Assembly: GCA_937864115.1 (NCBI GenBank)
Contig: CALMII010000026.1
Location: 62,001-126,000 of the forward strand
Reading direction: 5' to 3'
DNA: 64,000 nt
From: an uncultured Steroidobacter sp.
Lineage (GTDB): Bacteria; Pseudomonadota; Gammaproteobacteria; Steroidobacterales; Steroidobacteraceae
Each line of letters opens with the position of its first letter. Within the stretch, counting starts at the first letter, position 1. Under the pieces are notes generated by a model, which was given only the letters and a program-made list of their open reading frames with translations, made no database searches and was not told the DNA's origin. The position numbers and the translations under genes were made by a program. Below are positions 17,548 through 25,208 of this stretch, one piece after another.

Positions 17548-18576
17548 CTACCCGATGATGAGCGAGCCGATCTGCCGATCGGCCCAGCTCTCGGCGCTGA
17601 AGCGATCCATGAAGCCGCAGTGGCCGCCGTGCGGGATGGCATTCAGATGCAGGTTGGGATTGCGCGCCAGGTGTGCCAGGTCGGCAGCGGGAATGATCGG
17701 ATCGTCGAGCGCGAACAGGATGTGGCTCGGGACGTCGAGCCGTTCCAGCACGTGATCGACGATGGCGTAGCCGGTGAGGTAGGCGTCGAGGTTGGCGAAT
17801 TCGCTGTAACGCTCGACCATCACCTCGGTCATGGTGCGGATGCTGCCCTGCGCGAAGATCGGACGGAAATCGTACAGCTCGGGAAACAGCCGCTGCTTGA
17901 TGCGCAGCGAGTTCTTCCACTTGTTGATGAAGTACTGGTGATAGATGAACGAGCCGTGCTCCAGCACTTCCATGGTGTTGTGAGGGCTGAGCACCGGACA
18001 CACGCCGATCGCACGTTCCAGGCGAATGCCCGCGGCCGGCGCGCGTGCCGCCACGCGCAGCGCGAAGTTGCCGCCAAGCGAGAAGCCCGCGAGCGTGATG
18101 CGCCGGTCGGGGAACTGCTGCTGGAGGGTGTGCACGGCGCCGACGACTTCATCCAGCCGGCACGAATGAAAGATGTCCTGGTTCAGGTGATGCGTCGGCC
18201 CGTGATCGCGGAAGTTCAGCCGGAACACGTCGCAGCCGCGCGCGAACAGGTAACTGCCGAGCGACAACACATATAAAGAGTCGGCGCTGCCTTCCCAGCC
18301 GTGCAGCAGGACCGCCAGATCGCGCGCGGGCTCGCGGCCGGCGCTGGCCTGGCTCGAGTAGTGTCCCAGCAGGCGCACGCCCGCGCCGCAATCGAGAATC
18401 TGGTCCTGCGAACACGCGAGCAGTTCGCGTGCGCGGCGCATGAGCCACGGGCGCCGCAGCCGCAGGCTCGGCAGGATGGATTGCAGATGCGCGTTCGCGA
18501 GCCAGGCGGGTGGATTGAAACCGGCAGTATCGGAAGGCGGCGCAGCGGCGAGCGGGACGGTGAGACTGTCGGTCAT
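17548..18576 (-). CDS. YheT-like alpha/beta hydrolase
   Basis: A 342-residue alpha/beta hydrolase. The lid-side N-terminal motif NAHLQSILPSL is typical of YheT/ABHD1-3 proteins. The nucleophile elbow is GFSLGGN, the acid is in ALDDPIIP, and the histidine is in HGGHCGFMD. The oxyanion loop is LHGWEGSADS. Likely an esterase or lipase on hydrophobic esters. Its ATG overlaps the stop of the upstream dehydrogenase by ATGA, making it the last gene of a coupled three-gene operon. Confidence 0.9.
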   Translation of the reverse strand: MTDSLTVPLAAAPPSDTAGFNPPAWLANAHLQSILPSLRLRRPWLMRRARELLACSQDQILDCGAGVRLLGHYSSQASAGREPARDLAVLLHGWEGSADSLYVLSLGSYLFARGCDVFRLNFRDHGPTHHLNQDIFHSCRLDEVVGAVHTLQQQFPDRRITLAGFSLGGNFALRVAARAPAAGIRLERAIGVCPVLSPHNTMEVLEHGSFIYHQYFINKWKNSLRIKQRLFPELYDFRPIFAQGSIRTMTEVMVERYSEFANLDAYLTGYAIVDHVLERLDVPSHILFALDDPIIPAADLAHLARNPNLHLNAIPHGGHCGFMDRFSAESWADRQIGSLIIG

Positions 18577-19625
18577 GCGTCGAGACGGATGGGCGAGGAA
18601 CCGGGCAACGTGCTGACGAAATCGGCGCCGAGCAGCATGCCCGGCGTGGCGAAGCCGGGCGGCGGAGCCGACACCAGCGCGCGGCCGATGATAGCCAGCG
18701 ACGAAGCAATCGTCAGCGCGTAGCCATTCGCAGTCACCACGCGCGCCGTGACGGTCTTGTGCGCAGCATTGCGCGCCTCGCCCCAGACGAAGGTCGGATT
18801 GCTGACGCGCTGCGCTTCGGTCGGCGGTTGCAGGCGACGGTCGATGCCGAACTTCGCCACGCTCTGCACGAGGCGCGAGCGCAGCAACCCTCGCAGCAGA
18901 TGGGCGCGCCGCATCTGCGCGAGTCCCTGCGGCGTGGTCGAGGTGAACACTTCGATGTTGGGAATGCCGGTGCTGTAGAACGCGGTGCTGACGTCGCCCC
19001 ACGGAATGCCGACCGCCAGCCGCTCGCCATTGCCGAAATCGATGCGCCGCTGCTGCGAACCGAGCGGCACGCTGACGATCTGGCCGTCGCGCCGGATCTT
19101 CGAACCTTCGGTGCTGGCTTCGAGCGACGTTTTCGCGGTGCCCTTGCTCATTCCCGAGCGGCTGTCGAAGCCGAGGGCGAGATGCGTCGCATCGGGCAGC
19201 GTTTCCTTCAGACGGATCGCGAGACAGTCCGTCGGCACCACGTCGAAGCCGATGCCGGGGCACAGCAGGATGCCCGAGCGCACGGCTTTTTCATGCACGC
19301 TGTGCGCCAGTTCGAAGACGGGAATCTCGCCGGTGATGTCGAAGTAGTGGACGTGCGTGGCGAGGCAGCCCTGCATCATCGAGCGCGCGGTCGCCGAGAA
19401 CGGTCCGGCGCAATGCAGGACCGCCGCCGCTTTCGTCAGCGTCGACACGAGCGCCGTGTGATCGTCGAGATCGAACACGGCGCTCGGACAGTCCAGCTCG
19501 GCAGCGAGCCGGCCGATCTTTTCCTTCGAGCGTCCCGCCAGGATGGGCTTCATCCCGCGCCGCACCGCCTCGCGTGCGATCAGTTCGCCGGTGTAGCCGT
19601 TCGCGCCATAGAGCAGGAAGGTCAC
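18573..19625 (-). CDS. Saccharopine dehydrogenase-like / trans-acting enoyl reductase family protein
   Basis: A 350-residue Rossmann protein. The nucleotide motif LLYGANGYTGE is at the very N-terminus, followed by AGRSKEKIGRLAAELD and VLHCAGPFSATA, then CPGIGFDVVPTDC, the hallmark of the saccharopine-dehydrogenase-like / trans-acting enoyl reductase group. The start is GTG 19625, overlapping the regulator stop as GTGA; an ATG-led start far upstream would lie inside the regulator gene. Substrate unknown, possibly a lipid intermediate. Confidence 0.87.
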   Translation of the reverse strand: MTFLLYGANGYTGELIAREAVRRGMKPILAGRSKEKIGRLAAELDCPSAVFDLDDHTALVSTLTKAAAVLHCAGPFSATARSMMQGCLATHVHYFDITGEIPVFELAHSVHEKAVRSGILLCPGIGFDVVPTDCLAIRLKETLPDATHLALGFDSRSGMSKGTAKTSLEASTEGSKIRRDGQIVSVPLGSQQRRIDFGNGERLAVGIPWGDVSTAFYSTGIPNIEVFTSTTPQGLAQMRRAHLLRGLLRSRLVQSVAKFGIDRRLQPPTEAQRVSNPTFVWGEARNAAHKTVTARVVTANGYALTIASSLAIIGRALVSAPPPGFATPGMLLGADFVSTLPGSSPIRLDA

Positions 19626-21004
19626 TCCGCCTCCGCCATGAACTCCACGCGATTGTTCTGGGCGGCGATGCGATTCCATTCGCCGGCCGTGAGCTTCGCC
19701 AGCGCTTCGCCTTCGGGATACGGCACGGCAGCGGTGCGACCGCCGTTCATCACGTCGATCGACAGGGCATTGCCGGTCTGCTGCGGGATGCTGGTCACGA
19801 GGTTCGCGAAACCCAGCGACTGGCGCTGCGCTGCCGTGAGGCTGTCGTCGAAGGGATTGCCGATGAGATCGCAACGCTTCACGGGCAGCTCGTCGGCGGC
19901 GATCGAGTAGCCTTCGATGCCGTTGCCGGTGAGACAGAACTCGCCGGCGTAGCTGGCGACGTGGACGCGGCCCTTGAAGCCGCCGGCGCGCAGCGAATCC
20001 ACCATCTCGCGCAGTCGTTCGAGCCGGTTGCCGGCGAGCGGCGTTTCGCCGTAGGGCACCGCTTCGCGCTTGCTGGCGTTCGCTGACGTCGTCGCGGCCG
20101 GTGCGACCGCTGCCGCACGTGCGGCCTGCTGCAGCGCTGCGAGCTGCGCCTGTTGTTCTTCCACCACCGAAGCGAGGTGGGCGTTCGACTGCATGAGCGA
20201 ACGGGTCGATTCGAGCGTCTGCAGATGCAGGAAGCCGAGCACGACGGTCGGGATCAGCGCGAGTGCGGCCGTTGCGATCAGCGGCCAGCGGCTCGGCGCC
20301 GGTTCGGCCCGTTCGGCGATGGCGGGTTCGAGCGCCGCCGGCAGATCGGCGGCGGCTGCTTCGGGTTTCGTTTCGGCGGCAATCTTGCGCGTCAGCACTT
20401 CCATGCTGGCTGCGATGTAGCGGCGCAGTTCGGCGTTGTATTCGCGCATGGCCGGCGCGATGGCATTGCGCACGGCCAGTTCGATGTCGCCGGCCTGCGT
20501 CGGCAGTTCGCGCTCGACTCGCACCGGGGGTTGCGCCCCGGTGCGCAGTGCAGCCGGTGTACGTTCCGCCGGCCGGCTGACCGGTTCCTCGGCGGGTTCG
20601 AACAGATTCGACCGGCCTTCGCGGCGCTCCGGCAGCAGATGCAGCTGGTACAGCACCCGCGAGACATCGCCCGGCTTGACGGTCTTGGGCAGCACGCCGA
20701 CCGCGCCCAGCGCGCGCGCCTGGCTGACGTACAGCTCGCCTTCCTGCGAGGTGTACATCATGACCGGGATCGTCGCCGTGTCCGGATTGCTCTTGATCGC
20801 CTGGATGGCCTGGAAGCCGTCCATGCCGGGCATCAGGTGATCCATGAAGACCACGTCCGGCCGGTTCTGGCGCAGGTACTCGAGCGCCTGCTCGGCGGAC
20901 TCCGCCGCGTCCACCTTGAGTTCGTAGGCTTCCAGCATCCGGCTGAGAATGACGCGGGCCGACCTCGAGTCGTCCACGATCAGGGCGCGCTTGGGTGTTG
21001 TCAT
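19622..21004 (-). CDS. Response regulator with a transmembrane segment and an unassigned C-terminal domain
   Basis: 460 residues. Receiver domain 1-125 has acidic pocket Asp10/Asp11, phospho-acceptor Asp55 (VVFMDHLMPGMDG), Thr85 and Lys107. A charged linker and helical segment (170-210) lead to one hydrophobic membrane helix (about 240-261, WPLIATAALALIPTVVLGF). A coiled-coil follows, then a C-terminal domain (about 320-460) with two cysteines that I do not recognise. A receiver ahead of a membrane anchor is unusual: the tail would be periplasmic. First gene of an operon coupled by 4-base overlaps. Confidence 0.85.
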   Translation of the reverse strand: MTTPKRALIVDDSRSARVILSRMLEAYELKVDAAESAEQALEYLRQNRPDVVFMDHLMPGMDGFQAIQAIKSNPDTATIPVMMYTSQEGELYVSQARALGAVGVLPKTVKPGDVSRVLYQLHLLPERREGRSNLFEPAEEPVSRPAERTPAALRTGAQPPVRVERELPTQAGDIELAVRNAIAPAMREYNAELRRYIAASMEVLTRKIAAETKPEAAAADLPAALEPAIAERAEPAPSRWPLIATAALALIPTVVLGFLHLQTLESTRSLMQSNAHLASVVEEQQAQLAALQQAARAAAVAPAATTSANASKREAVPYGETPLAGNRLERLREMVDSLRAGGFKGRVHVASYAGEFCLTGNGIEGYSIAADELPVKRCDLIGNPFDDSLTAAQRQSLGFANLVTSIPQQTGNALSIDVMNGGRTAAVPYPEGEALAKLTAGEWNRIAAQNNRVEFMAEAE

Positions 21005-21006
21005 TT

Positions 21007-21183
21007 GGAGAAGCGGATGGCGGATAGCGGATGACGGATAGCGTAAGCGGGCAGGGGGAGGAAGCTCAATCGTGAGGAAGATTTGTAGGTCAGGCTTCAG
21101 CCTGACTTCGGAAAAGGCCGGCTGAAGCTGGCCCCACAGGCGGAAGGCCTCTAGTCACTATCCGCTATCCGCCATCTGCTTCC
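21007..21183. repeat. Word-type inverted repeat enclosing a REP-like pair (copy D)
   Basis: Outer arms built of the word GCGGATAGCGGAT occur at 21010-21042 and, inverted, at 21155-21183. Inside lie the AT-subtype REP unit 21085-21106 and the inverted GC-subtype unit 21117-21139. Two repeat classes are nested in one intergenic space. Confidence 0.85.
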
Positions 21184-21235
21184 GCAAAGCGTATCCTCGA
21201 CCGGCGCGAAGACCGATTCTCGGGAGGATGGCACG

Positions 21236-23281
21236 ATGGCTTATTCCACCGCGGACATTCGCAACATTGCCCTCGTCGGCCAGGCCGGCGCGGGCAAGAC
21301 ACTGCTGGCCGAGCATCTGCTGCTGCAGGCCGGAGCCATCCGCAGCCGCGGCAGTCATGAACGCGGCACGCTCGTCTGCGATTTCGATCCCCAGGAAAAA
21401 CAGATCGGCCATTCGCTCGATGCCGCGCTCGTGCATTTCGACACCGGCGGCACGCACGTCAATCTCATCGACACGCCGGGCTATCCCGATTTTTCCGGTC
21501 GCGCGCTCACCGTGCTCGAAGCAGTCGAAACCGCGGTGGTGGTCGTCAGCGCGGTCAACGGCATCGAGCCGATGACGCAGCGGATGATGGACTTCGCACG
21601 CGATCGCGATCTGTGCCGGGTCATCGTCGTCAACAAGATCGACAGCCGCGATGCCGGCACCGAACTCGTGCTGGCGGCGTTGCGCGAGACCTTCGGCCGC
21701 GAATGTCTGCCGCTGAATCTGCCCTGCGACGACGGGCGCGAGGTCGTCGACTGCTTTTTCAGGCCGGGCGAGGCGACACCGGATTTCTCGTCCGTGGCGA
21801 CGGCGCATACGGAGATCATCGATCAGGTGGTCGAAGTCGACGAGCAACTGATGGCGCTGTATCTGGAGCAGGGCGAGGAACTCACGCCGGAGCAGCTCCA
21901 CGACCCTTTCGAACGCGCGCTGCGCGAAGGCCATCTCATCCCGGTCTGCTTCGTCTCGGCGGAAACGGGCGCCGGCATTCCGCAGCTGCTGGAAGTGATC
22001 GCGCGCCTGATGCCGAATCCGTTCGAAGGCAATCCGCCGCCGTTCCTCAAGGGCGAGGGCGATGCGGCGGAACGGGTCAAGGTCACCCCCGATGCGTCGA
22101 AACACGTGATCGCACACGTGTTCAAGATCAGCATCGATCCCTTCGTCGGGCGCATGGGCGTGTTTCGCGTGCATCAGGGCACGGTGCGCAACGGTTCGCA
22201 GCTCTACATCGGCGATTCGCGCAAGCCGTTCAAGGTGGCGCATCTGTACCGGCTGCAGGGCAAGGATCATGTCGAAGTGCCGCAGCTCGTTCCCGGCGAC
22301 ATCGGTGCGGTGTCGAAGATCGAGGAACTGCACTTCGACGCCGTGCTGCACGATTCGCATGACGAAGACAACTTCCATCTGAAGTCGATCGCCTTTCCGC
22401 CCGCCATGGCCGGCGTCGCGATCGAACCGGAACGGCGCGGCGAAGAACAGAAGCTGTCGGACGCGCTGCATCGGCTGGTCGCGGAAGATCCGTGCGTGCG
22501 CGTCGAACATCACGCCAGCCTGAACGAGACCGTGCTGTACGGCATGGGCGATCTGCACCTGCGCGTCATGCTCGAGCGCATGAAGGATCGCTACGGCGTC
22601 CAGTGCAAGACGCATGTGCCGAGCATTCCCTATCGCGAGACCATCACGCGTCCCGCCGACGGTCATCATCGTCACAAGAAACAGACCGGCGGCGCCGGGC
22701 AGTTCGGCGAGGTGCATCTGCGGGTCGAGCCGCTGGATCGCGGCCAGGGATTCGAGTTCGTCGATGACGTGGTCGGCGGCGCGATTCCGTCGCAATACAT
22801 TCCCGCGATCGAAAAGGGCGTGCGCCAGGTTCTGGCCGAAGGCGCGATCGCCGGCTTTCCGCTGCAGGATCTGCGCGTGATCGTCTACGACGGCAAGCAT
22901 CACTCCGTCGATTCCAAGGAGGTCGCCTTCGTCGCGGCTGGCCGGCGCGCGTTCCAGAATGCGTTCCGCGAAGCCAGTCCGATCGTGCTGGAGCCGGTCG
23001 TGCGCGTCGAAATCACCACGCCGAGCCATTCGACCGGCGACATCACCGCCGATCTCGCCACCCGCCGTGGCCGCATCAGCGGCAACAGTGCGCTCGGCGG
23101 CCAGCGCACGCGCATCAGCGCGCTGGTGCCGCTGGCCGAGATCAACGACTACCAGTCCCGGCTCAAGTCACTCACCGGCGGCGAAGGCAGCTTCACCATG
23201 GACCTGAGCCACTACGACCCGGTACCCGCGCGCAAGCAGCAGGATCTGACGCGGGCGTACAAGTCGGTGGAAGAAGAATAG
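21236..23281 (+). CDS. Elongation factor G-like GTPase (EF-G2 type)
   Basis: A 681-residue translational GTPase. G1 is GQAGAGKT, G3 DTPGYPDF and G4 NKID. It has EF-G domains II-V, including the domain IV stretch GGAGQFGEVHLRVEP and the C-terminal ITADLATRRGRISG. The divergent G1 and the shorter, rearranged switch region put it among accessory EF-G paralogues rather than the main FusA of the str operon, and no ribosomal genes are adjacent. GGGAGG precedes the ATG. The role could be ribosome rescue or recycling; this is inference. Confidence 0.9.
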   Translation: MAYSTADIRNIALVGQAGAGKTLLAEHLLLQAGAIRSRGSHERGTLVCDFDPQEKQIGHSLDAALVHFDTGGTHVNLIDTPGYPDFSGRALTVLEAVETAVVVVSAVNGIEPMTQRMMDFARDRDLCRVIVVNKIDSRDAGTELVLAALRETFGRECLPLNLPCDDGREVVDCFFRPGEATPDFSSVATAHTEIIDQVVEVDEQLMALYLEQGEELTPEQLHDPFERALREGHLIPVCFVSAETGAGIPQLLEVIARLMPNPFEGNPPPFLKGEGDAAERVKVTPDASKHVIAHVFKISIDPFVGRMGVFRVHQGTVRNGSQLYIGDSRKPFKVAHLYRLQGKDHVEVPQLVPGDIGAVSKIEELHFDAVLHDSHDEDNFHLKSIAFPPAMAGVAIEPERRGEEQKLSDALHRLVAEDPCVRVEHHASLNETVLYGMGDLHLRVMLERMKDRYGVQCKTHVPSIPYRETITRPADGHHRHKKQTGGAGQFGEVHLRVEPLDRGQGFEFVDDVVGGAIPSQYIPAIEKGVRQVLAEGAIAGFPLQDLRVIVYDGKHHSVDSKEVAFVAAGRRAFQNAFREASPIVLEPVVRVEITTPSHSTGDITADLATRRGRISGNSALGGQRTRISALVPLAEINDYQSRLKSLTGGEGSFTMDLSHYDPVPARKQQDLTRAYKSVEEE

Positions 23282-23291
23282 GGGTCCTGCT

Positions 23292-23344
23292 GTAGGTCAG
23301 GCTTCAGCCTGACTTCTTCAGGCCGGCTGAAGCCGGCCCCACAG
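23292..23344. repeat. REP-like inverted pair, copy E (mixed subtypes)
   Basis: AT-subtype unit 23292-23313 facing GC-subtype unit 23321-23344, in the short space between convergent genes. Confidence 0.9.
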
Positions 23345-23359
23345 CAAGAAAAACCTTCC

Positions 23360-24181
23360 TCAGGACGGCTTCCTGAACCGATACATGAACTGATCCGTCC
23401 TGTGACGGATCGATTCGTCGAACACCGCCTTGGTGTGATCGTCCGCAGGGTTCTGGAAAAGCGGTTTCTCGGCGTCGAACACCAGCCCCGCCGCTTCGAA
23501 GTCACGTTTCACCACGGCCGGATCGATGCGGTGCAAGGCATCGACGGAAGCGGCGGGATCGCTGCCCGCCGTCGCCACGTGATCCATCACGACGACGACC
23601 GCGCCCGGCCTCAGCGCCGCGACGACGCGTGCCAGCGACTGCGCCGGATCGGTCGGTGTCCACGAGCCGTCTTTCGGATGCCAGTAGAGATCGTGATAGC
23701 TCTGTACGAACAGCGCGGCGTCGAGCGATGCGGGATCGAGCGTCAACGCTTCAGGAGCGCCGTCGAGTTGCGTGACGTTGGACAGCCGCTGATCTGCGTA
23801 GCGTTTGGCAGGTACGTCGCCCGAGTACTTCGCGTATTCGGGATTGTTGTAGGCGTACACGCGGCCCTCGGGGCCGACGACACCGGACAGCAGTTCGCTG
23901 TAGTAGCCGCCGCCCGCCAGATAGTCGAGCACGTGCATGCCGGGCTGCACTTGCAGGAACGCCAGCACCTCGGGCGATCTGCGCCACGCGTCTTCGGCGG
24001 CGTCGCTGGCGAAGCGGCCGGGCTTCGTCAGCAATGCCCGGATGTCCGTGCCTGACGCTGCAGCCGATGCTGCGCTGGTGGCCGGCGCTTCCGCAGGTGG
24101 AGTCGCAGCCGGTTCCTGGCGGCCGCAGGCAGCGATCCAGACGGTGAGCAGAGCCGCAATGAATGGACGTGGTGCGTTCAT
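23360..24181 (-). CDS. Lipoprotein-type predicted methyltransferase (COG4798-like)
   Basis: 273 residues. The N-terminus is a lipoprotein signal (VWIAACG, Cys19) and a Pro/Ala-rich linker. The rest is a class I methyltransferase fold: HVLDYLAGGGYYSELLS replaces the usual SAM-binding loop, later VVVVMDHVA, with the C-terminal FDESIRHRTDQFMYRFRKP shared by COG4798 proteins. A SAM enzyme outside the cytoplasm is puzzling. It overlaps the upstream DUF6279 gene by ATGA and is probably co-expressed with it. Confidence 0.85.
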   Translation of the reverse strand: MNAPRPFIAALLTVWIAACGRQEPAATPPAEAPATSAASAAASGTDIRALLTKPGRFASDAAEDAWRRSPEVLAFLQVQPGMHVLDYLAGGGYYSELLSGVVGPEGRVYAYNNPEYAKYSGDVPAKRYADQRLSNVTQLDGAPEALTLDPASLDAALFVQSYHDLYWHPKDGSWTPTDPAQSLARVVAALRPGAVVVVMDHVATAGSDPAASVDALHRIDPAVVKRDFEAAGLVFDAEKPLFQNPADDHTKAVFDESIRHRTDQFMYRFRKPS

Positions 24182-25032
24182 GATTTCCCCCGGGCGATGG
24201 TGTCGAGTTGCGCGGCCAGTTCCAGCAGTTTCGAGCGCATGTGCTGGCGCTGCCGGGAACTGAGCGTGGCATCGAGCGAGGTTATGAGGTCCAGGTAGCG
24301 CTGGCGATTGCGTTGCGACTTGTCGACGTATTCCTGCGTCCACCGGTTGTCGGCGTGGGTGAGGAGCTGTTCGATGCGCGCGGTTTTCTCGCCGGAGACG
24401 GCGTCGGTCCGCAGGATGGTTTCCAGATCGCGCTGCCAGGCGGCCTGACTGGCCAGCCATTCGTGCTGCGACGGTTCGAGCTGCGCCGCGGTGGCCGCGA
24501 TGAGCGCCTTCTGCTCGTCCGAGACGCTGCCGCTCCAGCGTTTCAGGAAGCGGGTGAGCCCCTTGACCTGGTCGCGGCGCCATTCGTCCAGGTCGCCGGC
24601 TTCCTTGCCGGCGCGTTCGCGTGCCTTCTCGTCCATGTTGCCGATCAGTTCGTCGACCTGTTGCGGCGACAGCCGCTGCAGCAGCGCCGCCGCGTCCGGC
24701 GCGGTCTTGGCGACGAAGTCGGCCCAGAAACGCTCGAACTGCTTCTGGGTCTGTTCGTAACTCGCCGGCGTGCCCGGCTGCAGCACCTGCTGCGACAGCT
24801 CGCGCAGGAATCCGGCGTAGCGTTGCAGTTCGGATTGGCGATGCCAGTCGAGCGTCCGGGTCAGCCACTGCTGCAATTGCTGGCGCTGATCGGCATCAAG
24901 CGAGACCAGCGAGCCCAGATACCAGCCGGCCAGCGTGTCGAGCCGGTTGTAGACGAAGCTGCTGCTGCACGCCGTCGTCAGCAACAGGAGGACGCACAGA
25001 ACGAAACTCTTCAGCGGGAGTGTCTTGCGCAT
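24178..25032 (-). CDS. DUF6279 family lipoprotein
   Basis: 284 residues. The signal peptide ends in LLLTTACSS (Cys22). The mature part is all-helical, rich in Gln, Arg and Trp, with several predicted amphipathic helices (LSPQQVDELIGNMDEKARER and others), matching the DUF6279 family of gammaproteobacterial lipoproteins. Function unknown. The ATG at 25032 is preferred over an upstream one because it starts the signal peptide cleanly. Coupled to the methyltransferase gene. Confidence 0.85.
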   Translation of the reverse strand: MRKTLPLKSFVLCVLLLLTTACSSSFVYNRLDTLAGWYLGSLVSLDADQRQQLQQWLTRTLDWHRQSELQRYAGFLRELSQQVLQPGTPASYEQTQKQFERFWADFVAKTAPDAAALLQRLSPQQVDELIGNMDEKARERAGKEAGDLDEWRRDQVKGLTRFLKRWSGSVSDEQKALIAATAAQLEPSQHEWLASQAAWQRDLETILRTDAVSGEKTARIEQLLTHADNRWTQEYVDKSQRNRQRYLDLITSLDATLSSRQRQHMRSKLLELAAQLDTIARGKS

Positions 25033-25208
25033 CCGCGTACTGTCACGCCGCGGCAAGCGCGGCTGCAAGCCGTAACGAGCACGGACGATCTGGAAAAAAG
25101 GAAGAACGCGGGCGACTCGCGCCGACTGGGGGGAGGGCAGGGACAGGCTGCCGAATCGCCCGCGTTGCTACGGAGTCGCCAGGCCTGAAATGGCCATCGC
25201 TGTCATCT

